NCBI GenBank assembly: GCA_017306015.1
Contig: JAFKJK010000028.1
Coordinates: 1 to 64,000, forward strand
Length of the DNA: 64,000 bases
Origin: Propionibacteriaceae bacterium
GTDB lineage: Bacteria; Actinomycetota; Actinomycetes; Propionibacteriales; Propionibacteriaceae
Reading direction: 5' to 3'
Shown: positions 8,269-17,301 of the stretch, piece by piece
Layout of the letters: every line of letters begins with the position of its first letter
Position numbering within the stretch: the stretch's first letter is position 1
Position numbers and translations under genes: made by a program
The notes under the pieces: generated by a model
Told to the model about the DNA's origin: nothing
Database searches by the model: none
What the model saw: only the letters and a program-made list of their open reading frames with translations

Positions 8269-8670
8269 TCACAGTCCGGCGACTGTGAGCCCCTCACCGA
8301 CGCACAGGTCGTGCAGGCGCTGGTCGCAGGTGGCCAGAGTGGCTGCGTTTCGACGGGCGGCGACGAGATAGAGCAGGTCATAAACGGGATGGCCCAGCCG
8401 AGTGGCCTCGTGCAATGACTCGGTGACGAGTTCGGCGCTGGGCACGGTCCGGGTGAGCAGTTCGGTCGCATCGGACAGGCTGTCGCGCGCGATGTCGGGA
8501 TCGAGTTGGCCTGCGCGGACGTACTTCCACAAGGCGTTGGCGACCTCCGCGACGTACAGGTCAGGCGCGACCGTCGCCCCGTCCGATTCGATCGCGGCGC
8601 GCACCGTCGCCGCGCGAGGACCGTTCAGGACCAGGTGAATGGCCGCACTTGCATCCAGGACGATGGTCAC
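8269..8670 (-). CDS. vapC: PIN-domain toxin, VapC family
   Basis: 133 residues from a GTG that overlaps the antitoxin stop (GTGA). The PIN fold begins IVLDASAAIHLVL (first catalytic Asp), has APDLYVAEVANALWK (Glu) in the middle and HPVYDLLYLVAARRN followed by LATCDQRL (the last acidic residues). VapC toxins are metal-dependent RNases that cut tRNA or rRNA. The upstream RHH antitoxin and the overlapping start codon make a two-gene toxin-antitoxin unit. All family acidic positions appear present, so it is probably active. Confidence 0.93.
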   Translation of the reverse strand: MTIVLDASAAIHLVLNGPRAATVRAAIESDGATVAPDLYVAEVANALWKYVRAGQLDPDIARDSLSDATELLTRTVPSAELVTESLHEATRLGHPVYDLLYLVAARRNAATLATCDQRLHDLCVGEGLTVAGL

Positions 8671-8912
8671 CGATCGCGATCTTCCCGGACGAGTGCCGCC
8701 GGGTCGGGCAGACCGTCCCAGTCGACGCGTTGCTGGCTCGCCAACCGCTCGAGCAGCGCTTGCCGCCTCGCGCTCTGGCCAGCGTCCAACCCGAGTGCTC
8801 TGCGCAGTTCGACGACAGTCTGCTGCGCGACGCTGCGGTTCTCGGAGCGAGCAGCGCGGACGAGCGCGGCGTGGACCTCGGCCGGTAGTTCACGGACTTG
8901 AAGTGCGGGCAT
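8667..8912 (-). CDS. vapB: Ribbon-helix-helix antitoxin, VapB/FitA-like
   Basis: 81 residues. The ATG at 8910-8912 is chosen because AAGGAGG (minus strand) precedes it closely. The N terminus LQVRELPAEVHAALVRAARSE followed by NRSVAQQTVVELRRAL is a FitA/VapB-type ribbon-helix-helix DNA-binding domain. The C terminus (WDGLPDPAALVREDRDR) would bind and block the toxin. Its stop overlaps the toxin start. Three GCATGCAA boxes upstream are the likely autoregulatory operator. Confidence 0.9.
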   Translation of the reverse strand: MPALQVRELPAEVHAALVRAARSENRSVAQQTVVELRRALGLDAGQSARRQALLERLASQQRVDWDGLPDPAALVREDRDR

Positions 8913-8957
8913 GCAACCTCCTTGCTTGCATGCAATTATCCCGCGAATCGCATGCAA
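8909..8957. promoter_or_regulatory. Triple GCATGCAA operator of the VapBC-type module
   Basis: GCATGCAA occurs at 8909-8916, 8928-8935 and 8950-8957; the middle one is part of the perfect palindrome TTGCATGCAA (8926-8935). The first copy includes the antitoxin start codon. Spacing is 19 and 22 bases, about two helical turns, as expected for cooperative binding by RHH antitoxin dimers. Confidence 0.65.
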
Positions 8958-8993
8958 GGCAACGGAAAGGAGCTTGAGCGTTGCTCTTGCGGT

Positions 8994-10394
8994 TCAGAGG
9001 CCGAGCTTGCCCGGGTTCATCACTCCCGCGGGATCGATGACCTGTTTGATCGCTCGGAGCAGGTTCATGCCGACCTCGCCGTGCTCGGCGGCCATCCAGC
9101 CGGCCCGTTCGTAGCCGATGCCGTGGTGGTGGGAGATGATCGCTCCCTCCTCGGTGACCACCTGCATCAGGTCCTGCCACAGCCGGTCGTAGGCCCGCAG
9201 TGCCTCCTCGTCGGACGGGTAGTCGCCGCTGGAGATCACGTACAGGGATGCGCCGTCGCTGTAGATGTGCGAGACGTGGCCCATCACCCGTCCCATCGTC
9301 CTGCTCGCGGCCTCCTGCATCCTGGTCATCAGCCGCGGCAGCGCCGACCAGGTCGCGCACACCTCCACGGCTTCGGCGACGCCGCCGTCCCGGGCAACCT
9401 GGTCGCTCATCCAGGAGACGTCGAAGCGGTGCTCCTCCCAGGTCCTGGCCGGCTCCTCGCCCATCGCCCGGCCGGCATGGGCTTCGGCCAGCTGCTCGGC
9501 GATCCGCGCCTGAGCGGAGGTGAGTTCGGCGGCTCCCTCGAACAGCAGCACCATCAACCAGGTGCCCTGCGCGGTGGCGAAGTGGACGTGCTTGGCCCGG
9601 GTCTCGGCGGGGTCGTAGATCCGCAGCACGGCTGGCACCACCCCGGCGGCCAGCAGGTCGCGGGTGGTGTCGAGGGAGTCCTCGAACCGGTCGAAGGCGT
9701 AGGACGCGTACCGTCGCGACTCCGGCATCGGCAACACCTTGAGCACCACCTCGGTGATCACCCCGAGGGTGCCCTCCGAGCCGAGGAACAGCTGCCGCAG
9801 GTCCGGCCCGGTGGACGCGCGCGGCGAGTTGTGCGACCGATAGATCTCCCCGGTCGGCAGCACGACGGTCAGCTCGGCGAGTCGATCCTCGACGCTGCCG
9901 TACAGGCTGGAGAACGTGCCGGTGCCGCGCATCGCCAGCCCGCCGGCCACGCTGGCCAGGTAGAACGACTGCGGGTAGTGGCCGCCGGTGAGGCCGTGCC
10001 TGTTGAGTTCGACCTCCAGGTCGGAGAGCAGGATGCCGCCCTGTACCCGCGCCCGGCGGTCGTGCTCGTCGATCTCCAGCACCTGGTTGAAGCCCCGGAT
10101 GTCCAGCAGGACGCCGCCGCGCAGCGGAATGCCCGACCCGACCACGGCGGACCCCGGCCCGCGCGGGACCACGGGCACGGCGTTGTCGCTGCACCAGCGC
10201 AGCACGCGGGCCACGTCGTCGGTGTCCCTGGGGACGACGATCGCCTCGGCGGTCGCTACCGTCCGGCCGGCCCGCTCCAGCTTCTGGGAGCGGTAGGACG
10301 AGTCCCTCGACAAGGCGGCGAGTTCGGCGTCGTCGGTGGAGACGCGCTCCGCGCCGACGAGGTCGCGGAGCGCGTCGAGTTGGTCAGGCCTCAT
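8994..10394 (-). CDS. FAD-binding oxidoreductase, alkylglycerone-phosphate synthase/GlcD-like
   Basis: 466 residues. The PCMH-type FAD domain spans about residues 45-225: AIVVPRDTDDVARVLRWC, VPVVPRGPGSAVVGSGIP and LFLGSEGTLGVITEVVLKVLP. The cap domain ends with EEGAIISHHHGIGYERAGW, the His-rich motif typical of alkyl-dihydroxyacetone-phosphate synthases and related D-lactate/glycolate oxidases. It is the last gene of a minus-strand operon, with its ATG 11 bases inside the kinase gene end. Its partners are a glycerol-3-phosphate-dehydrogenase-like flavoprotein and an FGGY kinase, so a polyol phosphate or hydroxy acid is the likely substrate rather than ether lipid synthesis. Confidence 0.85.
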   Translation of the reverse strand: MRPDQLDALRDLVGAERVSTDDAELAALSRDSSYRSQKLERAGRTVATAEAIVVPRDTDDVARVLRWCSDNAVPVVPRGPGSAVVGSGIPLRGGVLLDIRGFNQVLEIDEHDRRARVQGGILLSDLEVELNRHGLTGGHYPQSFYLASVAGGLAMRGTGTFSSLYGSVEDRLAELTVVLPTGEIYRSHNSPRASTGPDLRQLFLGSEGTLGVITEVVLKVLPMPESRRYASYAFDRFEDSLDTTRDLLAAGVVPAVLRIYDPAETRAKHVHFATAQGTWLMVLLFEGAAELTSAQARIAEQLAEAHAGRAMGEEPARTWEEHRFDVSWMSDQVARDGGVAEAVEVCATWSALPRLMTRMQEAASRTMGRVMGHVSHIYSDGASLYVISSGDYPSDEEALRAYDRLWQDLMQVVTEEGAIISHHHGIGYERAGWMAAEHGEVGMNLLRAIKQVIDPAGVMNPGKLGL

Positions 10395-11883
10395 CGTGCA
10401 GGCCCTTCCGGATCCGCCAGTTCAGACTGCGTTCGACAGCGTCCTTCCAGGCGTCCCGGCGGGAACTCCGCTCGGCATCGCTCATGGTGGGTTCGAAGCG
10501 TGCCTCGATGGCCCGGCTCGCCGCCGCGTCCTCCTTGGACGCCCAGACGCCGCGGCTGATTCCGGCGATCCAGGCGCCGCCGATGGCGGTCACGTAGCCG
10601 GCGTTCTGGGTCCGCTCGACAGGGACGCCGAGCAGGTCGGCGGTCATCTGCTGCAGGTAGTCCGACTGGGACAGGCCGCCGTCGACGGCGAGGGTCGTCG
10701 TGGTGGTGCCGGACACCTCTGAGATCGCGTCCAGCAGGTCGACGACGGTGTGCGCGACCCCGGTGACGGTGGCCTCGACGAAGTCGGCCTGCGAGGTGTG
10801 CCGGTGCATGCCGAACGCCGTCCCGCGAGCCGCTGCGTCCCAGTGCGGCGAGGCGAAGCCGGCCAGTGCCGGCACGACGATCAGTCCGGACGGCTTGGCG
10901 GTCCGGCAGACCTCGTCGAGTTGCTTGGCCGAACCGAGCATTTGCATGTCGTCGATCAGCCACTCGACCGCCGGTCCGCTGACCCAGGTGGCGCCCTCGA
11001 TGCAGTTGGCCTTGCCGAACGCGGTGCGCCAGCCGATCCGCAGGTCGAGTCCGTTGCCGCCCTCGGGGATCTGTTCGCCGACGTTGAAGTCGAATGAAGG
11101 AGCCGGTGCCGTGGGTGCACTTGACGGTGCCGGGCGTGAAGGCTCCGTGGCCGAACAGGGCGGCCTGCTGGTCGGCCATCACCGAGGCGATCGGCAGCTC
11201 GTAGTCGAGGACGTCGCCGTTGGTGACCCCGTAGTCGGCGTCGTCGGCCTTCAGTTCGGGGAACATCGCGACCGGGACGCCGAGGAAGTCGAGCCACTCG
11301 GTCCACCAGGTCTGATTGCGGAAGTCGAACGCGCCGTAGGCGGAGGCGTTCGACATCGAGGTGGCGGCGTGCCCGGTGAGCTTCTTGAGCAGGACGGTGT
11401 CGGGCGTGCCGAGGACCAGTTCGCCGGCGTCCGCGCGGCGGCGGAGTTCTGGATCCTGCAGGAAGAACTCCGCGTGCAGCGCGATGTTGGCAGCGGCGAG
11501 GTTGACGCAGGTGGTGCGAACGAACTTCTCGGCCCACTCGTCGCGGAGTTGCTCGACCCGCGGCATCATCCGGCCGTCCTGCCAGCCGATCAGGACGGAC
11601 ACCGGTTCGCCGGTCTCGCGGTCCATGACGGTGGTGTTGGTGCGCTGGTTGGTGATGGCGACGCAGTCGACATCCAGCCCTGGTCACGAGCCTGGTCGAG
11701 AACTTCGCGGAGAGCCTGGACGGAGCGGTCGACGATCTGCTTCGGGTCCTGTTCGACGCGGGTCCCGCCGGGGGTGTGGACGTCGACCTTGTAGTTCTTC
11801 TCGGTGACGACGCTGCCGTCGGCAGCGATCAGGACGGCACGGGTGCTGGTGGTGCCTTCATCGAGCACTGCAATGTGCTTCAT
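10384..11883 (-). pseudogene. FGGY-family (glycerol kinase-like) carbohydrate kinase, broken by two frameshifts
   Basis: The gene starts at the ATG 11881-11883 (HIAVLDEGTTSTRAVLI) in one frame. It moves to another near 11677 (LDVDCVAITNQRTNTT follows), then back to the first near 11093-11096, just after HGTGSF. The middle part runs through IGWQDGRMM and LPIASVMADQQAALFGHG; the C terminus has LAVDGGLSQSDYLQQ. Joined, the parts give about 499 residues, normal for glycerol kinase. The first shift looks like loss of one G (plus strand) in CCAGGCCCTGG, the second like one extra T in TTCATTCGAC. Uninterrupted translation stops after about 98 residues. Sequencing error and true decay cannot be told apart here. 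Confidence 0.85.
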
Positions 11884-13319
11884 GACTTCCTCCAAAGGGC
11901 GGTGAATCGTTCGGTGTTCGCGGTGATGAGGCCGAGGTCGAGCAGGTCGGTGGCGACCTGGTTGGCCACGGAGGGAATGGACGCCACCCCGGGTGACTGC
12001 ATGGCGGCGACGTTGTAGAAGCCCGGCAGCCCGGGCGCTGGGCCGACGACGAAGTCCTCGCCGTAGCTGGACGCGCGCACCTGGGCGCCGACGGAGACGA
12101 CGGCTGCGGCGTCGAGGTCTGGATAGATCCGGTACGACTGGTCGAGGATGCTCCGGACTTCCTCCGTTGTGGGGGCGACGTGATCGCGGCTCTGTTGCTC
12201 GACGGCGCTCGGGCCGAGCGACAGGGTGCCGTTGGGCCGCAGGGTGACCCCGCCGCCCTTGGTGTAGGGGCTGGGCACCGGCCCGACGCAGAACTGGTAG
12301 GGGTTGGCGTGGTCGTCCTCGACGATCACCAGGGTGCCGCGCCGGGGGTGCAGGGAGAAGGTGCGGACGCCGGCCAGCTCGGCGAGCTGATCGGCGTGGA
12401 CGCCGGCGGCGTTGACCAGGACGGTGCAGGCGATGTCGCCGCTGGTGGTGGTCGCGCCGACGACCCGTCCGTCCTCGACGGCGACGCCGGTGACCGAGGC
12501 GCCCAGCACGACGCGTCCGCCGGCGGCCCGGATGAGGCGGGCGGCGGCGCGACAGACCTCGACGGGCTCGACGAAGCCGGTGGTGGGAGTGACCAGGGCG
12601 CGCAGGATGGTGGGGGAGAGCCGCGGTTCCATGGCGCGGATCTCGTCGCCGGAGAGGATCTCGCAGCCGGGCACGCCGTTGGACTGGGCGCGGGCGAGGT
12701 ATTCCTCGACGCGGGTGTCGGCGTCCGCGTCGAGGGAGACGACTACGGAGCCGGCTCGGCGCAGCCGGATGTCCAGGTCGTCGGCGAGCCGGTCCCACAT
12801 GATGTTGCCGCGGACGTTGTGGAAGGCCTTGTGGGTGCCCGGTTTGGGGTCGAAGCCGGAGTGCACCATGCCGTTGTTCCAGGTGGTGGTGCGCGATCCC
12901 CAGGAGCCGCCGGTCTCGATCACGGTCACCTCGTTGCCGAGGACGCTGAGCTTGAGGGCGGTGATCAGCCCGCAGATGCCGCCGCCGACGACCAGGACGT
13001 GGGTCTTGTCGGGAAGCTCGGGGACGGTTGGTCCGGACGGGGTGGGGGAGGGTGGCTGCGATGAGCCGGTGGGTGTGGTGACGTCGACGACCACCTCGCG
13101 GTGCTGACTGAGCCGGTACCAGGCGTCCGAGAGCGCGTGGCCGAGGTCGACCACGTCCTGCCACTCGGCGGCGGTGCCTTCGAGTCGCGGGGCTCCGTTG
13201 AGGGAGCTCACTTCGATGCTGGCGCCGCGGTCGCCGGCGAGTGGGGCGATGGCGGTGCGGAGAGCTTCGATGTCGGGGCCGTTCACGGCGGCGGGTGGTG
13301 CCGGCCAGGCCTTGGTCAT
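11880..13319 (-). CDS. FAD-dependent oxidoreductase, glycerol-3-phosphate dehydrogenase (DAO) type
   Basis: 479 residues. An unusual N-terminal extension of about 100 residues comes first. It is followed by the FAD-binding VLVVGGGICGLITALKLSVLG (about residues 107-127), a DAO-type middle with WNNGMVHSGFDPKPGTH, and NAAGVHADQLAELAG. The C terminus RIYPDLDAAAVVSVGAQVRA and VAAMQSPGVASIPSVA fits GlpD/GlpA-like enzymes. It probably oxidises a phosphorylated polyol and passes electrons to quinone. The ATG overlaps the IclR stop, and its own stop overlaps the kinase ATG, so the operon is tightly coupled. The N-terminal extension shows no domain I recognise. Confidence 0.85.
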   Translation of the reverse strand: MTKAWPAPPAAVNGPDIEALRTAIAPLAGDRGASIEVSSLNGAPRLEGTAAEWQDVVDLGHALSDAWYRLSQHREVVVDVTTPTGSSQPPSPTPSGPTVPELPDKTHVLVVGGGICGLITALKLSVLGNEVTVIETGGSWGSRTTTWNNGMVHSGFDPKPGTHKAFHNVRGNIMWDRLADDLDIRLRRAGSVVVSLDADADTRVEEYLARAQSNGVPGCEILSGDEIRAMEPRLSPTILRALVTPTTGFVEPVEVCRAAARLIRAAGGRVVLGASVTGVAVEDGRVVGATTTSGDIACTVLVNAAGVHADQLAELAGVRTFSLHPRRGTLVIVEDDHANPYQFCVGPVPSPYTKGGGVTLRPNGTLSLGPSAVEQQSRDHVAPTTEEVRSILDQSYRIYPDLDAAAVVSVGAQVRASSYGEDFVVGPAPGLPGFYNVAAMQSPGVASIPSVANQVATDLLDLGLITANTERFTALWRKS

Positions 13320-14149
13320 TTGGGTTCACCTCCGATGGATTGCGAGAACTCGCGTGCGGCGGCCTTCATGGCGCCCAGGAAGTCCTTCGGCACCCGGATC
13401 TCGTCGGTCGTTCCCCAGGAGACCGACAGGGCACCGACGATGCGCTGCCGCTCGCCCCAGACCGGGACGGCGAGGCAGCACACGCCGACGGCGAACTCGT
13501 GGTTGTCGACGGCGAAGCCGTTGGTGGCGGTGCGGGTGCATTCGGCGCGCAGCTGGTCCGGGCCGGTGATGGTGTACGGCGTCCGGGCGGTCAGCTCGCG
13601 GGTCATGTAGGCGTCGAGGGCGCGCGGCTGGTTGGAGAGGAAGATCTTACCGGACGCCGTGGTGTGGGCGGGCCGGCGGGTGCCGACGACGGCGACCTCG
13701 GGGCCGCGGGCGGCTGCGGAGCCGCCGGATGCGACGGCGACGGTGACGACGCTGCCCTGGTCGAAGACCGTGCAGTGGACGACCTCGCCGGTGGCGCGGG
13801 CGAGTTCGTTTACGTGGGTGGTGGACCGGCGGAGGAACTCGCGCTGCCGGGAGGAATGCTGGGCGAGTTCGTCCACGGCCGGTCCGAGCCGGTAGGCGTA
13901 GGACTGGTGTCCGGTCATCTCGACCATGCCCAGCCCGATGAGGGTGTTCAGGTAGCGGTAGACCGTGCGTCGGGGCATACCCAGCTCGGCGCACAGGGCG
14001 GAGACGCCGACGCCGCCCGGCCCGGAACCGGCCAGCACCTGGACCAGCGCGAACGCGCTTCCCAAAGTCGCCAGACCGTCCGTGGCTCTTTCCACGAGAC
14101 CCATACTCGGCGGGCTCTGGCGCTGCGGAACAGATGTGTGCCACTCCAT
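13316..14149 (-). CDS. IclR-family transcriptional regulator
   Basis: 277 residues; the ATG at 14147-14149 has GGGAGGAG just upstream. Residues 20-85 are the winged helix (VERATDGLATLGSAFALVQV, VSALCAELGMPRRTVYRYLN). The remaining part is the IclR effector domain (GEVVHCTVFDQGSVVTVAV, AHTTASGKIFL, GFAVDNHEFAVGVCCLAVPV). It is the first gene of the operon with the FAD dehydrogenase, kinase and AGPS-like protein, joined by an ATGA overlap, and most likely controls that operon, including itself. GylR-like glycerol regulators belong to this family. Confidence 0.92.
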   Translation of the reverse strand: MEWHTSVPQRQSPPSMGLVERATDGLATLGSAFALVQVLAGSGPGGVGVSALCAELGMPRRTVYRYLNTLIGLGMVEMTGHQSYAYRLGPAVDELAQHSSRQREFLRRSTTHVNELARATGEVVHCTVFDQGSVVTVAVASGGSAAARGPEVAVVGTRRPAHTTASGKIFLSNQPRALDAYMTRELTARTPYTITGPDQLRAECTRTATNGFAVDNHEFAVGVCCLAVPVWGERQRIVGALSVSWGTTDEIRVPKDFLGAMKAAAREFSQSIGGEPK

Positions 14150-14477
14150 GGCACTCCTCCCGAGGTCGGGTGGCTCCAGCGGCGCTGCGGTTGGCCGCCG
14201 CACCGAATGCAGCTGTGACAACCGCTTCGAGTCTAGGTCGAGGAGGGCTCGGGCGGACAGGCGCGGAGGCTGGTGACAAGCCAACCTGCGGTGCCTCCGG
14301 GCGGTCGAGCAGCCAACTCATGCCCGCGTCCCTGGTCGTGCCAGCACTGTTTCTCGCCCGTCATTCCGCGAAACCAGACCCTCGGTCGAAAGACGTCCGA
14401 GCGCCCAAAGCCAAGGCCGCGTCCGGCCTCCGCTCCGAAGTCTCCTGGCGGCCGAGTTGCCGACCGGACGGTTCAGT

Positions 14478-14812
14478 CGGGCCGGAGCGAACCGATGTGC
14501 ACCTGGCGCTGGAGTACGAGCCGGAAGAACTTTGTCGAGAGCATGGGGACCGGCTGGGGATCGTGGAGCGTAAAGCCAAGGGGACCTGGGTCGGTTCAAG
14601 GAGCTCGTGAAGTCGCATCGGCGGGCGTCTGGGGCCCAGCGGGGTGCGATAACCGAAGCCGCGGATGCCGGAGTGGACGAGTCTGGCCTGATCGAGACGA
14701 TCGAGATCGACTTGCCGCCCGACCCGGGAGATCGCGGCCTGAACGTCACGGACCGGCAGCCCGGCCCTGGAGGAGAAGCCGGACGTCGTCCGAGGTAACG
14801 ACCAGGCCTGAC
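14478..14812 (+). pseudogene. Decayed SRPBCC gene copy B (3' half)
   Basis: The DNA aligns by eye with 7848-8195 of the intact SRPBCC gene: it encodes VHLALEYEPEELCREHGDRL where the intact gene has VHLALEYEPEGFVEGVGDRL. Further on, MDESGLIGTIEV is matched by VDESGLIETIEI. A frameshift falls in the region AAGGGGACCTGGG (about 14579), so the two halves lie in different frames. The 5' half is missing. Confidence 0.85.
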
Positions 14813-14887
14813 GACCCGGGTAGTAGCTGCACACCAAACCGCGCTTGGGCGACGCACGTCACTCCATCGTGGAGTTGCAGTGGACGC

Positions 14888-15913
14888 TCAGAATGGCGGC
14901 TCGTCAACCAAGGCCCACGGGTCGGAAGGCGTGGGCGGAAGCGCGCCGCTGGGTAGCGGAAGACTCGTGACCACATAGAGGTTCAGGATGTCGTCGCGGT
15001 CCATGAACATGATCTGACTGCGCTTGGTCGCGTCGAGAGCGTTGCCGAGCCAGTTGCGCGCGGCCTTCGTGATCTCACCTCCAGCGACGATGAACGCATG
15101 GTCGACTAGGACTCGGCGGTTGGTCTCCGGGTCGAAGATCTCATGGGCGAGCATCATGAGTACTTGGTTGTAGATCTCGGCCATGTTGGCGTTGCCGGCC
15201 CTAGTGACACCGGAGGCATCGAGCTTGTCCTTCTTGGCCTGGATTCCGAAATAGAGAATGTGCTGAGTAGGTAGCGTGTAGCGCATCCACACGTCCTTGC
15301 CATACTCCAGCGCCTTGTCCTTGTGACCCGTTGCAGTGATCCGGTGGTAGCCGAGCTGGCGGAATAGCGGTAGCAGCACCTCTTCGATCAAGTCGTCCTC
15401 GCTGCAGTTGTCGAGATAGGCCGAAAGCTGCTGGCGACGCTCAAGCTCGGCCCTGCTGAACGGCCGGTGGGGGTTGGCTGCAAGCACAGTAACGGTCTGC
15501 GTCCCGACGTGGCGGACGTAGCAGTGGTTGTCCTCGCCGTAAAATGCTTCGAAGCCCTCACGAGCGAGGATGTCGTTGAGTTGCGTCAGTGCGTGCGGCC
15601 GATCAGATCCCTCGTTAAGCCGGTCCGCCGGACTCATCAGCTGGTCGATGAGCCGGCAGAAGATCTCGGGTGGGTGGGTCGGACCGTCATGGGGTTCGGC
15701 CAGCATCTCTTCGATGACGTTGGCGATCCACCAGTTCCGCGTGGAGCCGTCATGTCGGTACTCCGTGCCGAGCTCTTCGAAGAACTCCGAGATGTACATG
15801 CTCGACCGGTACCGGAAGAACTTGGGCGACTCGTCTGCTCGGGGCGAGTCCGATCCAGGGTTGCCGCAGACAAGGTCACCCAGCAACTCAAGGGTTCTGC
15901 GTCTGAACTTCAC
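14888..15913 (-). CDS. Hypothetical protein with PD-(D/E)XK-like motif, possible restriction-type nuclease
   Basis: 341 residues from a GTG at 15911-15913; an in-frame ATG at 15982 is an alternative, and neither has a clear ribosome site. The N-terminal half is helical and charged. Residues about 200-235 carry KALEYGKDVWMRY then ILYFGIQAKKDKLD, which fits the acidic residue ... (Q/E)xK pattern of Mrr-like and other PD-(D/E)XK nucleases. Later segments (MAEIYNQVLMMLAHEIFD, RRVLVDHAFIVAGG) resemble proteins annotated as restriction-endonuclease-like. Base composition is lower in GC than the neighbours, and the gene is flanked by decayed SRPBCC copies, indicating a transferred island gene. Function is unproven. 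Confidence 0.6.
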   Translation of the reverse strand: MKFRRRTLELLGDLVCGNPGSDSPRADESPKFFRYRSSMYISEFFEELGTEYRHDGSTRNWWIANVIEEMLAEPHDGPTHPPEIFCRLIDQLMSPADRLNEGSDRPHALTQLNDILAREGFEAFYGEDNHCYVRHVGTQTVTVLAANPHRPFSRAELERRQQLSAYLDNCSEDDLIEEVLLPLFRQLGYHRITATGHKDKALEYGKDVWMRYTLPTQHILYFGIQAKKDKLDASGVTRAGNANMAEIYNQVLMMLAHEIFDPETNRRVLVDHAFIVAGGEITKAARNWLGNALDATKRSQIMFMDRDDILNLYVVTSLPLPSGALPPTPSDPWALVDEPPF

Positions 15914-16038
15914 CCGACCATTGTGGCAACCAGCGGTGACACCTGGCCGTGCCGCACGGACAGGTCGCTGGCCTTCCTGCATCGCCGAGCGAAGCCATTG
16001 CGTCCGCGATTGGCGACCACGACGGTTGCTGGTGCCGC

Positions 16039-16388
16039 GAGGTGACCCTGGACGGGGCCGGGCCCGGGCAGACCGAGTTGCACCTGTAGTTGGAGTACGA
16101 ACCGGAGGGGCTCGTGAGGGCGTTCAGCATCGTGGAGCGGTAGGCCGTCGGTGATCTGGGTCGGTTCAAGGAGCTCGTAGAGTCGCATCCGCGGGCGTCC
16201 TGGGCCTGGCAGGGTTCGACCATCGAGGGCACCGGGATGGACGAGCCCGGCCTGATCGGGACGATCGAGATCGGCATGCCACTTGATCCGGGCGACCGAG
16301 GCCTGAGCGCGACCGACGCCGCGTCCGGCTCCGGCGATCCAGCCCTGGAGGAGGAGCTGGGCGTCGTCCGCGGAGATGACAGCTAGGG
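16039..16388 (+). pseudogene. Decayed SRPBCC gene copy C (3' half)
   Basis: Matches about 7835-8195 of the intact copy. In the homologous frame there are TAG stops at 16087-16089 (CAC CTG TAG TTG GAG) and 16141-16143 (GAG CGG TAG GCC), plus a short deletion after GAGGGGCTCGTG. The tail is well preserved: MDEPGLIGTIEIGMPLDPGD and AASGSGDPALEEELGVVRGD, almost as in the intact protein. No start region is present. Confidence 0.9.
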
Positions 16389-16884
16389 CTGTGCCGCGGG
16401 TCACGCACCGCCCGGGCAGTCCGGGTGTCGGCCATGGTGCCGCCGGGCCGGCCATCGCCTTCCGGGCAGAGTCTTGCGGAGCACGGCTCGGCAGGAGCCG
16501 AGAGCCATGACGATCAGGAGCTGGAGCCAGAAGTCCTGGAGCAGGACGAGCCCGGCGATGGGGCTGGACCAGGCCGTCAAACAAGGCCAAGCGGAACCGG
16601 CCTGCCGGTCGTTGGGTCTGGACGCCCAGGCGGACTCAGCTAGCTCGGTGAGGTTCTGGGTGTACTCCACGACGTGGTGCGGGCCACGCTTTGGTGTGGA
16701 CGCGAGGACGGCGGAGGCAGGACATCGGTGTCTAGCATGACTCATCGCTTCCACCGGCTTTCTATAAGGAGTCCCGGTCGGGACTCTCGAAGCTGGTTGG
16801 CCCAGCTGTAGGGGTCGATCTGAAACCTGACTGCGGTTCGGCGGATAGTGCTCACGAGCACTTGCGCACCGACCTGTAGCGATG
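16389..16884. other. Intergenic island DNA without a recognisable gene
   Basis: About 500 bases between two SRPBCC remnants. The open frames here have no known domain; one minus-strand frame has a hydrophobic stretch (LLQDFWLQLLIVMALG) but no start signal or family match. Probably decayed DNA. Confidence 0.4.
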
Positions 16885-17150
16885 GGCGTGCAGTTCGAGG
16901 AGTGCCCGCGGTTCATGGATGGGGTAGAAGCGAGGGCTAGCTGGCTGACGATCGGCTGGTGAGAAGGGAAGCGGCACCGGAGCACGCGTGGTGGCCGTTA
17001 CGTCTGCCAGGGCGGTTGGGTGCAATGAACCTGGGCGACGTTACCTCGACGAGGTTGATCTGGAGCAGACCGAGGTGTGCCTCGCGTCGGAGTGCCGGCC
17101 GAAGGGGGTTCGCGGATGCGTGCGGGATCGGCCGGCGGACGGGTCGACCT
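16885..17150 (+). pseudogene. Decayed SRPBCC gene copy D
   Basis: CAGTTCGAGGAGTGCCCGCG at 16891 matches CAGTTCGAGGAGTTCCCGCG of the intact gene (QFEEFPRFMGGVE), and bases 17030-17120 match the region encoding EVTFDEVGPERTEVHLALEY. The part between is shortened and frame-broken. Both ends of the gene are lost. It is the most diverged of the remnants after copy E. Confidence 0.7.
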
Positions 17151-17301
17151 CGACCTGGAGGTTCAGGATTCCGCGGAGTCGCGGTCGCCGGCGCCGGGCA
17201 TCGGGCATGCTCGGATAGCAGCCGTCAGACCGCGCTCTGGGCGCGGGCGCCCCGGAGTGGCCGCGAAGCGCAGCTCAGTCATAGCTGCGTCGGGCAGTCC
17301 C

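Noticed and set aside
7377..8471. Upstream extension of the NERD protein on the minus strand
   Set aside because: It is antisense to the SRPBCC gene; a hairpin repeat lies between, and the N-terminal NERD protein region begins at the GTG 7374-7376.
16401..16985. A 194-codon minus-strand frame with a hydrophobic stretch
   Set aside because: It crosses SRPBCC remnant D and has no family resemblance, so chance is more likely than a membrane protein.
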